Source of the DNA: Lacunisphaera sp.
GTDB lineage: Bacteria > Verrucomicrobiota > Verrucomicrobiia > Opitutales > Opitutaceae
NCBI GenBank assembly: GCA_023269445.1
Contig: JAHFTH010000003.1
Location: 1 to 38,343, forward strand
Direction: 5' to 3'
DNA: 38,343 nt
The notes under the pieces are model-generated. The model ran no database searches. It was not told the origin of the DNA and was given only the letters and a program-made list of their open reading frames with translations. This document shows, one piece after another, positions 7,655 through 15,436 of this stretch. How positions within the stretch are numbered: position 1 is the first letter of the stretch; each line of letters starts with the position of its first letter. The position numbers and the translations under genes are program-made.

Positions 7655-8610
7655 GTTGAGCCCTCTATCGAGTCACGCCGGGTCAGGAAGACGACGAGAA
7701 AAGTCGTGGCCAGGGTCAGCGCGCCAACGACCACGTGCCCGGTGGTCATGGTGATGCTGCGCCCGGTCCAGATGATCTGTGCTCCCAGCAAAATCTGGGT
7801 GGTCACCAAGGCGACCAGCAGCAGGCCACCGCCGCGCAGGAGCGGGTGGAGGGTCTTCTCGCGCCAGAGGATATGGCCGTAGGCGGCAATCGCGACGCCG
7901 ATGAGCGCGGCCATGGCGCGGTGGGCAAACTGCAGCGCCACCCGGTAATCCCACGTGGCCGGCAGCAGGGCCCCTTCGGGCGTGGAGGAGGGGAAGGTCG
8001 GGATGGCCATGCCGGCGTAGTTGTGGCGCATCGTGGCCGCGATGGTCAGTTGGGCGAACAGCAGTGCCACGCACCACCAACCCAGCCGGCGGACGCGCAC
8101 GCTGGCGGCGCCGAGAGTGTTGGCCATCCAGGGGCGCGAGACTCCGGCGGCGATCGCGAAGAGCACACACCCATAAACCTGGGCGAGGACCCCGTGCGGG
8201 ATGCGCAACATCTGGCCGAGCGACATGTCGAAACCCGGGACGTGCATCGGATCGAACAGCACGCGCGTGCCGCCGAGCACGCCTTGGAAAATCACGATGG
8301 CCAGCGCCCACCAGCCGAGCCGGCGCAACCACGCGCGCGATTCGGCGCGATGCAGCCAGACGGCGAGGATGATGGTGATGAGGCCCATCACCGTGCCCGA
8401 GAGCCGGTGCGAGTGTTCCGCGAATTTGTCGATCTCGGTCAGCCAGCCGTGCGGGTTGACCGAGCCGTTGGACAACGGCCAGTCGGCAAAGGCCATGCCG
8501 GCGCCGATCGTGGTCGTGAAGGCCCCGAGCGCCACCAGCACGAACACCCACGCGCTGCCGACGGCGGCGAACCAGGCGAGGCCGGGTTTATAGGTGGAGG
8601 TGCGGGACAT
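7651..8610 (-). CDS. ctaA: Haem A synthase (COX15/CtaA family)
   Basis: This 319-residue eight-helix membrane protein oxidises the haem O methyl group to give haem A. Conserved haem-binding segments are visible: EHSHRLSGTVMG near the first quarter, the later RIPHGVLAQVYG, and FAHRAMAALIGVAIAAYGH in the C-terminal half. It starts the minus-strand operon ctaA-ctaB-DUF420 and is divergent from the Sco gene; the 97-base gap must hold both promoters. A TTGACA at 8672-8677 points toward the Sco gene but its -10 partner is poor. Confidence 0.93.
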   Translation of the reverse strand: MSRTSTYKPGLAWFAAVGSAWVFVLVALGAFTTTIGAGMAFADWPLSNGSVNPHGWLTEIDKFAEHSHRLSGTVMGLITIILAVWLHRAESRAWLRRLGWWALAIVIFQGVLGGTRVLFDPMHVPGFDMSLGQMLRIPHGVLAQVYGCVLFAIAAGVSRPWMANTLGAASVRVRRLGWWCVALLFAQLTIAATMRHNYAGMAIPTFPSSTPEGALLPATWDYRVALQFAHRAMAALIGVAIAAYGHILWREKTLHPLLRGGGLLLVALVTTQILLGAQIIWTGRSITMTTGHVVVGALTLATTFLVVFLTRRDSIEGST

Positions 8611-8707
8611 CAGGCGGGATTATCGGAGGAAACCGGCAGGTGATACTTCGGGCCGGGGCAGAGCAAACCTTTTGACAATTCCCGCCGTTGGCAAATGTGT
8701 GTGCGGG

Positions 8708-9622
8708 ATGAAGCCGAGTTATTCGCCCGCCGTTGCCCTGGTCGCGTGCCTGCTAATGGGCGGTTGCGCGAAGCAAGAGACAGTAGCTCCGGCGGTGACC
8801 ACGACCCCTGCGGTCGTTCCCGCCGCACCGACTGAGGTTCGCCATCCGCTCACGGGCGAAATCGTCAAGGTGGATGCGGAGCGGCACACCCTGCTCGTCA
8901 GTCACGACAAGATCGCGGGCTTCATGCCGGCGATGACGATGGAATTCAAAGTGTCGAAAGCCGACCTCGCGAACGCCCAGCCCGGCCAGCGTATCCGCGC
9001 CGAAATGGTGGACCGCGGCGAGGACTACTGGCTCGAGAAAATCTGGCCCGACGATACCGTGACGAAAACCACCCTCGATGCCGCCGCCAACGCGCTCGCG
9101 CAGGACACGGCGGTGCGCGGCAAGGAAGCCTACCGCGAAGTCGGCGAGGCGATGCCGGTTTTCACGCTGCTCGATCAGGAAGGGCGCACGGTTTCGGGCA
9201 GCCGCTTCCGCGGCAAGCGGATCGTGCTCAATTTCATTTTCACGCGCTGCCCCGTCGCCAACATGTGCCCGGCCGCGACGCTGCGGATGGCCGCGTTGCA
9301 GAAGGCGGCGCGCGAGGCCGGCGTGCAGGACTTCGAACTCGTCTCCATCTCGATGGATCCGGAATACGACACACCCGGCATCCTCCGCGAATACGCCGAG
9401 GTGCGCGGGCTCGACACCACCAACTGGTCGTTCCTCACCGGGCCCGACGCCTCGGTGCGGCACCTGCTCGCGCAACTGGGTGTGATCCGCGAGTTCGAGG
9501 GTGCCACGATCAAGCACACCCTCGCCACCGTGCTCATCGATGAGTCGGGTCGCATCGTTCACCGCGTGGACGGCAGCACGTGGCAACCCGAGGAATTTGT
9601 CCGGCGGCTGAAGAAGGGATGA
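8708..9622 (+). CDS. CusF-Sco fusion copper chaperone lipoprotein
   Basis: 304 residues from the ATG at 8708, chosen because it gives a lipoprotein signal (LMGGC, Cys20). Residues about 42-120 look like a CusF-type copper-binding domain (GEIVKVDAERHTLLVSHD, then GFMPAMTMEF). The rest is a Sco1/SenC thioredoxin fold with FTRC-PVANM-C, C181 and C187, and a conserved His in IKHTLATVLID. Sco proteins insert copper into the CuA site of subunit II. The cysteine pair is spaced CX5C rather than the classical CX3C; this wider form is, as far as I recall, seen in other Sco-like proteins. It starts a two-gene run with the His-Pro protein, one base apart. Confidence 0.88.
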   Translation: MKPSYSPAVALVACLLMGGCAKQETVAPAVTTTPAVVPAAPTEVRHPLTGEIVKVDAERHTLLVSHDKIAGFMPAMTMEFKVSKADLANAQPGQRIRAEMVDRGEDYWLEKIWPDDTVTKTTLDAAANALAQDTAVRGKEAYREVGEAMPVFTLLDQEGRTVSGSRFRGKRIVLNFIFTRCPVANMCPAATLRMAALQKAAREAGVQDFELVSISMDPEYDTPGILREYAEVRGLDTTNWSFLTGPDASVRHLLAQLGVIREFEGATIKHTLATVLIDESGRIVHRVDGSTWQPEEFVRRLKKG

Positions 9623-9623
9623 A

Positions 9624-10607
9624 ATGAGCGAGTCCGATCAACTTGGAGGCGGTCCCGCGGCCGCGGGATCACCCCGCAAGGCGGACGAGGGCGTCCGCCC
9701 TCCATTGCTGAATTCCGCGCAACGCCGTTCCATCGCCTTCATCACCGGCGCGGCCCTGATCCTGTATCTCGCGGTGCGCCTGCTGCCCGCCGGCTCCAAT
9801 GTGAACCACATGGATTTTCGCGTGGAAGGGAAGGGGGTGCTGGAGTTTTGCGATCCGGCCAACCCCCAGTTCATTCCCGTCGTGGCCGTGCGCTCCCCGG
9901 TCGTCATGACCGTGCAGTCCGCTCGCGCCGCCGCGAAGGACGAGCCGGTGGAAATCACGGTCACGCTCCGCACCGCCAGCGGCAAACCCATCGGGCCGGC
10001 CGATCTGCTCGTGGCGCACACCCGCAAGCTGCACCTGCTGGTGGTGGACCCGACGCTGACCGACTATCAACATATCCATCCCGAGCCGGGCCGCCGGGAT
10101 GGCGAGTGGAAATTCACCCTCACGCCGGCGCGCGCCGGACTCTACCGGGTCTTTGCGGATTTCACGCCAGCGGCGACGCAGCGCGGGCTCTACGCCTCGG
10201 CTGATCTGCCCGTATCGGGGCCGGTGGCCACGGTCATCACCAGCGGCAGCACGGTCTATCAGGACCGCGGCTATAATTTCGAGTTGATACTCCCGCCGAT
10301 TTTGCGCGCGGGCCAGCCCACCGTGCTGCGTTTCCGCATCGAGAGCCAGGGTGCGGTCAAGCGGCCGGTGCCGTTGCAACCGGTCATGGGGGCCTTCGCC
10401 CATCTGGTGGCCTTTGACGAGTCGCGCAGCGGCTTCGCGCATTTGCATCCGGTGGAGAACGACCTGTCGAAACCACCCGATGCCTTGCACCCCGAGCTGA
10501 ATTTCCGGCTCACCATCCCGGTGTCCGGTCGCTACGTCATCTGGGCGCAGGTGAAACTCGACGACAAGGAAGTCTTTGCGCCCTACTGGGTGGACGTGTT
10601 GCCGTGA
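9624..10607 (+). CDS. Membrane-anchored protein with paired His-x-His-Pro motifs, function unknown
   Basis: A 327-residue protein with one N-terminal helix (about 36-54) and a long periplasmic part. Two related halves each carry a histidine followed by an HxHP: AHTRKLHLLV...YQHIHP (H132, H137, H150, H152) and AHLVAFDE...FAHLHP (H260, H273, H275). The first half also contains a beta-rich WKFTLTPARAGLYRVFADF segment. The histidine spacing suggests metal binding, and adjacency to the Sco gene makes copper the first guess. No enzyme family is recognised. Residues about 8-27 are encoded by a REP-like element (9645-9703). The start ATG has an AGAAGGG sequence upstream inside the Sco gene end. Confidence 0.75.
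   Translation: MSESDQLGGGPAAAGSPRKADEGVRPPLLNSAQRRSIAFITGAALILYLAVRLLPAGSNVNHMDFRVEGKGVLEFCDPANPQFIPVVAVRSPVVMTVQSARAAAKDEPVEITVTLRTASGKPIGPADLLVAHTRKLHLLVVDPTLTDYQHIHPEPGRRDGEWKFTLTPARAGLYRVFADFTPAATQRGLYASADLPVSGPVATVITSGSTVYQDRGYNFELILPPILRAGQPTVLRFRIESQGAVKRPVPLQPVMGAFAHLVAFDESRSGFAHLHPVENDLSKPPDALHPELNFRLTIPVSGRYVIWAQVKLDDKEVFAPYWVDVLP
9645..9703. repeat. REP pair inside coding sequence
   Basis: A GGAG head at 9645 is followed by the palindrome TCCCGCGGCCGCGGGA (9653-9668). A second unit (9680-9703) faces the other way: GGCGGACG, loop AGGG, CGTCCGCC, then CTCC. This gives two GGAG-headed hairpins in inverted order, as in a BIME. It is translated as residues about 8-27 of the His-Pro protein, before its membrane helix. 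Confidence 0.65.
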
Positions 10608-10620
10608 GATTTGTTTGAGG

Positions 10621-10645
10621 GTAGGGCGAGTCGTCTCGACGAGCC
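10621..10645. repeat. REP-like hairpin after the His-Pro protein gene
   Basis: A GTAG head is followed by GGCGAGTCG, loop TCT, and CGACGAGCC, an imperfect hairpin. It lies between two convergent genes, where REP elements are often found. Confidence 0.5.
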
Positions 10646-10692
10646 GTAGGTCAGGGCGGCTCATCCGGAGGATTCGCCCCACCGGCCTTGCC

Positions 10693-11385
10693 TCACACCG
10701 GTTCGCCCGAGAGCGCCATGACCTCGCCGCCATCGGTGGTGAGGAACTGGCCGAGCTCGCTGCCGGGGAAACTGCCGAAGACGCCGGGGTGGCAGCGCAA
10801 CAGGCCCTCGCGGGCGAGGCGCACGATGCTGCGCTGGTTGAGCTCGGGGTCGTTGCAGAAGTAGTGTTCGCGCGCCTTGTTGGACCACACGAGACTGCCG
10901 CGCAGCACGTCGCCGATCAGCGCCTCGCCATTGGCGAGCACGACGGAGACGGAGCCGGCGGTGTGGCCCGGCGTGGGCAGCACGCGGCCGCGCAGGCCGT
11001 AGGGTTCGAGCGCAATGCCCTCCTTGAAAATCAGGTCGGGCTCGAAGGCTTCGAATTCCTCGTCGACGAAGGGCCGCAGCACGCGGCCCAGCGCGTCCTG
11101 GACGGCGATCACGCCGTTGCGGCCGGCGCGAACCAGCGGAACGTCGCCGGTATGCAGGGCGATCTGCGCCCCGGTGCGGCGCCGGAGTTCGGCGGCGCAG
11201 CCGGCGTGGTCGCTGTGGCCGTGGGTGAGGAGAATGAGCGCGAGGTCCTTCGGCTCGACGCCATGGGCCTCGAGCCCGGCGAGGATGCGCTTGAGGTCAC
11301 CCGGCGCGCCGGTGTCCACCAGCACGGGTTTCTCGCCGAGCAGCAGGTAGCAGTTGGAAATCGCGCCTTTGATTCTGATTAACAT
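10693..11385 (-). CDS. Metallo-beta-lactamase-fold hydrolase
   Basis: 230 residues from the ATG at 11385; a GTG seven codons upstream lies in a repeat and is less likely. The zinc motif THGHSDH is present (H55, H57, D59, H60), with PTPGHTAGSVSVVL further on supplying the third histidine and a later metal ligand. It belongs to the glyoxalase II-like branch of small MBL hydrolases, whose substrates range from thioesters to lactones and cannot be read from sequence. It is monocistronic by appearance; flanking intergenic regions hold repeats. Confidence 0.85.
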   Translation of the reverse strand: MLIRIKGAISNCYLLLGEKPVLVDTGAPGDLKRILAGLEAHGVEPKDLALILLTHGHSDHAGCAAELRRRTGAQIALHTGDVPLVRAGRNGVIAVQDALGRVLRPFVDEEFEAFEPDLIFKEGIALEPYGLRGRVLPTPGHTAGSVSVVLANGEALIGDVLRGSLVWSNKAREHYFCNDPELNQRSIVRLAREGLLRCHPGVFGSFPGSELGQFLTTDGGEVMALSGEPV

Positions 11386-11401
11386 GAAAAATTCATTTTT
11401 A

Positions 11402-11500
11402 ACCACGGATTACGCGGATGGGCACGGATAAAGGTATGATAGGGGAAGGTTCTGATCCTCTCTGCAGGATTGATCCGTGATCATCCGTGCTATCCGTGGT
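11402..11500. repeat. Imperfect inverted repeat, ACCACGGAT type
   Basis: Arm 11402-11429 (ACCACGGATTACGCGG then ATGGGCACGGAT) and arm 11473-11500 (ends TATCCGTGGT) are inverted copies with about six mismatches in 28 positions. A related single arm lies at 739-766. It fills the gap between the hydrolase gene and the AMP nucleosidase gene, both on the minus strand. Confidence 0.7.
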
Positions 11501-11518
11501 CAAATTCCGTCGGTCGGC

Positions 11519-12289
11519 TCAGAACTTCAGGTGCTTCACCGTGACGCCCTTGTTGATGAGCTGCTTCAGGGAATCAAGGCCGATGCGCAGGTGGGAGGTG
11601 ACGTGCTCGTTGTCCACCTTCTTGTCGGTCTCGGCGGTCTTCACGCCCTCGGGGGTCATGGGCTCGTCGGAGACGAGCAGCAGGGCGCCGGCGGGAATCT
11701 CGTTGGCGAAGGCGGTGATGAAGATCGTGGCGGTCTCCATGTCGACCGCCATGGCGCGGATTTTCTTCAGGTAGGACTTGAAGCCCTTGTCGTGCTCCCA
11801 CACGCGGCGGTTGGTCGTGTAGACGGTGCCGGTCCAGTAGTCGCGGTGGTGCTCGCGGATGGTGGTGGAGATGGCCTTTTGCAGGGCGAAGGAGGGCAGG
11901 GCGGGCACCTCGGGCGGGAAGTAGTCGTTGCTCGCGCCCTCGCCGCGAATGGCGGCGATGGGCAAAATGAGGTCGCCGATCTTGGCGCGATGTTTCACGC
12001 CGCCGCACTTGCCGAGGAACAGGACGGCCTTGGGCTTGATGGCCGAGAGCAGGTCCATGACCGTGGCGGCGGGGGCGCTGCCCATGCCGAAATTGATGAT
12101 GGTGATGTTGCCGGCGGTGGCGCTGCGCATGGGCTTGTGGCGGCCATGCACGGGCACGCGGTGCCACTGGGCGAAGAGCTCGACGTAACGGTCGAAGTTG
12201 GTGAGCAGGATGTAGCGGCCGAACTGTTTCAGCGGCACGCCGGTGTAGCGGGGCAGCCAGTTGGCGACGATTTGTTGCTTGGTCTCCAT
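11519..12289 (-). CDS. amn: AMP nucleosidase, short form
   Basis: 256 residues from METKQQ at 12289. It has the phosphorylase/nucleosidase fold with INFGMGSAPAATVMDLL near the N-terminal third, LFLGKCGGVKHRAKIGDLILP in the middle, and AVDMETATIFITAFA and LLLVSDEPMTPEGVKT in the C-terminal half, where Met-Glu and Asp contact the ribose and base. AMP nucleosidase splits AMP into adenine and ribose 5-phosphate. The E. coli enzyme has an extra N-terminal domain of about 200 residues that is absent here; the short form is the one I expect in this kind of organism. A REP hairpin lies just upstream. Confidence 0.88.
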   Translation of the reverse strand: METKQQIVANWLPRYTGVPLKQFGRYILLTNFDRYVELFAQWHRVPVHGRHKPMRSATAGNITIINFGMGSAPAATVMDLLSAIKPKAVLFLGKCGGVKHRAKIGDLILPIAAIRGEGASNDYFPPEVPALPSFALQKAISTTIREHHRDYWTGTVYTTNRRVWEHDKGFKSYLKKIRAMAVDMETATIFITAFANEIPAGALLLVSDEPMTPEGVKTAETDKKVDNEHVTSHLRIGLDSLKQLINKGVTVKHLKF

Positions 12290-12358
12290 GTGATTTGCTT
12301 TTGCCCTCAAAAAATAACCGGGCCAGCCGACATCGCGAGGCTAAACCGGGGTTTGAGG

Positions 12359-12512
12359 GTAGGGCGGAGCGGCTCGCTCCGCCGCGGCGCGCCGTTTGTA
12401 TCGAGCAACACACCCCGGCGCTAGCGCGCCACCCCTCTTGATAGAGGGGAATCAATCATCCGCAGCCGAAGTCCCCTCTATGAAGAGGGGTGCCCGACAG
12501 GGCGGGGTGTGT
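12359..12512. repeat. REP hairpin followed by a large fold-back repeat
   Basis: At 12359 a GTAG head precedes GGCGGAGC, loop GGCTC, and GCTCCGCC. A second structure spans 12408-12512: outer arms ACACACCCCG and CGGGGTGTGT enclose two inner hairpins, CCCCTCT-tgat-AGAGGGG and CCCCTCT-atga-AGAGGGG. The block fills the gap between the AMP nucleosidase start and the receptor gene stop; no gene is visible in it. Confidence 0.75.
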
Positions 12513-12527
12513 AGGGGCGATTGAATC

Positions 12528-14543
12528 CTACCACCGCAAATTCAACTCAGCGCCCCATGTGAGCGGGGCGCCGGGCGTGCCGTGGCCCACGCCGGGCGTG
12601 ATCGAGCTGTAGTATTCCTTGTTGCCGAGGTTGCGGCCATAGACCCGAAACGCGTGGTTGCCGATCCGGTAACCGGCGTTGGCCTCGAGCAACGCGTAGG
12701 AACGCTGGCCGAACATCGCCGTCTCCTGCTCGTCGTAGAAAGTGGTGCCCGTCCAGGTGAGGCCGGCGCCGGCGAAGAATCCGCTGCTGGGCCGGTAGTC
12801 GAAACGCAATGAGACGTTGCCGGACGGAGCGTAGGGGGCTTGATTGCCCGAGTAGCTGGTGCCGGTGAACGGGTCGGTGAAGTTTTCCAGCGTGGCGCGG
12901 CAGATGGACGCGGCGAGCGTCACGTAGACGGCGTGCGCTGGTTGCCACTCGGATTCGAGCTCGAAGCCGAGCACGCGGGCTTCCTCGGCATTCACGACGA
13001 GGTATTCGTCGCTGAACGAGCCTGGCACCGCAAAGGAGCGTTCGATCTGGTAGCCGCGGACGCGCGAGGCGTAGGCGCGGGCGATAAAATAGTAGGCGCC
13101 TTCTCCGGTGGCTTTACCCGAAGCGAAGTGGTAGGCCGCGTCGAAGGTCCATGTGCGTTGCGCGCCAAAGCCCGTGAGATCGGCCCGGCCGGTGTAACCG
13201 GAATAGCCGCCGGGTTTGAAACCGCGGGCGAGCGTGACGGTGTAGTTGCTCTTCCCGTCAATTTTATGGGAGACCGAGAGGCTGGGCAGAAAGGCCGACC
13301 AGTCGTCGTCGCGCTGGATAATGGACGAGCCCGGGATGGTCTCGGTGCGGATGAAATCCTTGGCCGTGCGCTCGACCCGGAGGCCGGGGGTGACGGTCCA
13401 GCCGGGAGCTGTTTCAAAGGTGGTGCGGCCGAACAGCGCCAGTGATTGGCCGTCGATAGCATAAGACGAGCGCTCGACCGGGAACCCGCTGAAGGTGCGG
13501 TCGGCGTAACCGCGCGTGCGACCGTCGGAGTAGTAGGCGCCGCCGGAATAATTCCCGCCGACGAAACGCACCTCCTCCGTGAACGTGCTTTGCGACTGGG
13601 TGAGCGCGGAATCAAAATCGAGGCCGCCAAAGACGACGAGCCGGTTGGAGTAGGGGGACAGCTCCCACTTTGAGTAGCTGGTGGTGGCCGTGAGTGTGCC
13701 GTCGGCCAGTTGGTGGACCACCCCGAGTGCGGCGGCGCCGAAGTCCGTGTCGGAGAGGCCTTCCTTGCCCCGCGCGACCTCGTGGTAGGGCCCGCCGAGC
13801 GGGACGAGGGCCTGCGCGCCGTCCCGGGTGCGTTCGCCGAAGAGATGCAGGGAGATTTCGGTATCCTTGCCCGGCCGGTAGTGGGCGCGCAGGTGGCCGG
13901 CCAGCGTCTCGTGGTCATCCACGTTCTGGTTCAGCTGTGTGTTGCGGATGTAGCCGTCGCGGCGCGTGGCGTCGAGGCTGATGGTGATGTCCGCCGTCTC
14001 GGTCCGGGGCGATTCCATGATGGCACCGACCGACAGGAGGCCGTGATTTCCCACCGAGGCATCCAGCATGGAGAAACGGCCATGCCCGCCCAGGCTCTTG
14101 ATCTGGATGACGCCGGCATCGCCGGCCCGGCCAAACAGCGTGGCGGCCTGGGGTCCGCGGTAGACCTCCACGTCGGCGGTGGTGAAAATGCGGATGGGGA
14201 AGGCAAAGGCGCTGCCAAACGGAATACCGTCGAGATAGATCGGGGCCGAGGTCTCGCCGAAGAACGGCGTGTTGCTCAGGCCGCGCAGGCTGGCGGTCTG
14301 GCCGAAGCCACGGGCGCCGGCGTCGTTGAAGTTCAGGCCGGTCGTGGCGCGGGCCAGATCGCTTAGGTCGATTCCGGCGCGGTCGTCGTGCGACCAGCTG
14401 ATGAGAGCCGGCTTCGCGGAATAGGGCCCGGCGGGCGCAGTGACCGTGAGCGGGGGCAGATGCTGCACCTCGTCGGCGGCGAGGGTGGCGCAAAGGATGG
14501 CCACAAGGGAAAGGAGAGTGAGTCGGCGGAGGGACAGCGTCAT
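12528..14543 (-). CDS. TonB-dependent outer membrane receptor
   Basis: 671 residues from the ATG at 14543, which gives a normal Sec signal (LTLLSLVAILCATLAADE). A plug domain follows: LTVTAPAGPYS, LRGLSNTPFFGETSAPIYLDG, then VEVYRGPQAATLFGRAGDAG, which is the conserved plug end. The rest is a beta-barrel rich in aromatic strands and ends in LNLRW, an outer-membrane C-terminal signal. These receptors import siderophores, cobalamin, copper complexes or glycans using TonB energy. No neighbouring gene identifies the ligand. The gene stands alone between repeat-filled gaps. Confidence 0.93.
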   Translation of the reverse strand: MTLSLRRLTLLSLVAILCATLAADEVQHLPPLTVTAPAGPYSAKPALISWSHDDRAGIDLSDLARATTGLNFNDAGARGFGQTASLRGLSNTPFFGETSAPIYLDGIPFGSAFAFPIRIFTTADVEVYRGPQAATLFGRAGDAGVIQIKSLGGHGRFSMLDASVGNHGLLSVGAIMESPRTETADITISLDATRRDGYIRNTQLNQNVDDHETLAGHLRAHYRPGKDTEISLHLFGERTRDGAQALVPLGGPYHEVARGKEGLSDTDFGAAALGVVHQLADGTLTATTSYSKWELSPYSNRLVVFGGLDFDSALTQSQSTFTEEVRFVGGNYSGGAYYSDGRTRGYADRTFSGFPVERSSYAIDGQSLALFGRTTFETAPGWTVTPGLRVERTAKDFIRTETIPGSSIIQRDDDWSAFLPSLSVSHKIDGKSNYTVTLARGFKPGGYSGYTGRADLTGFGAQRTWTFDAAYHFASGKATGEGAYYFIARAYASRVRGYQIERSFAVPGSFSDEYLVVNAEEARVLGFELESEWQPAHAVYVTLAASICRATLENFTDPFTGTSYSGNQAPYAPSGNVSLRFDYRPSSGFFAGAGLTWTGTTFYDEQETAMFGQRSYALLEANAGYRIGNHAFRVYGRNLGNKEYYSSITPGVGHGTPGAPLTWGAELNLRW

Positions 14544-14691
14544 AGGTGAACCGCCGAATGGGAGTCTCCGACGGCAAAATCGCAAGCCCGGTTTAGGTCA
14601 TGCGCGGTAGGGCGCGACCGCTGGGCGCGCCGCTCCTCTCGTTTGAGGCTCGCGCAACCCAACGCATTTCAAGTTATCTATTCGCCAAAGT

Positions 14692-15096
14692 ATGGGACAA
14701 GCGCGCCGCAAAGCTGAGGATTTTGGGAATCGGGTGCCCGCGTCGGAGCGCTGGCTCGGCGTGATCGTGGCGAGCGGCGCTCTGTTTGTTGCTTGGGATC
14801 TCGTGCTGGCTGACCGCTTGACCATCGCGCAGTATCGCCGTCATGCATGGCTACGCCGACTCATGGATAAGGAATGGAAACCGGAGGTTGTCGTTCTCCA
14901 CGGTTGGCCGGTGTTTTGGGCTTATCTGGTTCTGGCTCTTGTTGCCGTCATGGCACTGAGCTTCGTGATCGATCATTATGATCGGCGTTTTAATGCATCG
15001 TTCTACGTGACGCTCAGACGTGTGATGCTTGTTTTCACCTGTCTCGTGGCTGTTGTCGGCACGGTTGCAGCAATGATCCAAATCTCAAATCGTTGA
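14692..15096 (+). CDS. Small membrane protein, function unknown
   Basis: 134 residues with about three hydrophobic helices (near 22-42, 73-93 and 107-128) and a basic loop after the first. No family is recognised. The gene diverges from the receptor gene and runs toward the phoD-tail remnant. Codon composition is a little less GC-rich than its neighbours and it lacks a Shine-Dalgarno site. The open frame is long for a chance small ORF and hydrophobicity is clearly patterned, so I accept it with moderate confidence. Confidence 0.6.
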   Translation: MGQARRKAEDFGNRVPASERWLGVIVASGALFVAWDLVLADRLTIAQYRRHAWLRRLMDKEWKPEVVVLHGWPVFWAYLVLALVAVMALSFVIDHYDRRFNASFYVTLRRVMLVFTCLVAVVGTVAAMIQISNR

Positions 15097-15115
15097 AGAA
15101 GTCGAGCCGCCGCGC

Positions 15116-15205
15116 CTACCTTAGTTCCGATGCCTTGATGGTCTTGGTGAAGGGCACGACGCCCTGCTTGTCGGTGCAGGTGATGACGACCGCGCGGTTG
15201 ACTTC
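15116..15205 (-). pseudogene. Duplicated C-terminal fragment of phoD
   Basis: In the minus strand this stretch encodes RAVVITCTDKQG, VVPFTKTIKASELR and a TAG stop, which is nearly the same as the end of PhoD (RAVVITCTDKQGAVRFTKTIKASELK). It has no start or upstream domain and lies directly after the stop of the nucleotidyltransferase remnant. The same-orientation copy at 15685 is the end of the intact gene, so the two tails flank the small gene and nucleotidyltransferase as direct repeats. Confidence 0.8.
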
Positions 15206-15217
15206 GCTGCGGCGGCC

Positions 15218-15436
15218 TCAGCTCACCCGGGCCCACTCGGCTTGCAATCCGAGCCGCGCGATCCACTCAGACAGCGCCGGATGGTCGAATAGTTCGCCGC
15301 TCACTTCGAGCATGGCCTTGATATCGGTGAGATGTTTGCCGTATACAATGGCAGCGGTGGCACCGGTCACCATGTAGGTCAGGCCCGCCCCGTCCAGCGC
15401 GCGCGTGAACAGCGCAATGTAGTCAACCCCGGGCAT
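15218..15436 (-). pseudogene. Internally deleted nucleotidyltransferase-like gene
   Basis: A 72-residue frame starts at 15436. Its N terminus, MPGVDYIALFTRALDGAG then YMVTGATAAIVYG, resembles the start of a family of small nucleotidyltransferases (DUF6036-like, from memory). Its C terminus, DIKAMLEVSGELFDHPAL then WIARLGLQAEW, resembles the end of the same family. The middle, which should hold the DxD catalytic motif and more than a hundred residues, is missing; VYG joins directly to KHL. The frame is kept, so a short product could still be made, but it cannot be an active enzyme. The start overlaps the upstream small gene by 14 bases. Confidence 0.65.

Noticed and set aside
6620-7882. Plus-strand open frame of 420 codons opposite ctaB and the ctaA end
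   Set aside because: It spans two genes with clear motifs on the other strand and has the usual Arg/Gly/Glu-rich shadow composition.
8672-8700. Promoter for the Sco gene from TTGACA at 8672
   Set aside because: No convincing -10 box at a normal distance; kept only as a remark in the ctaA entry.
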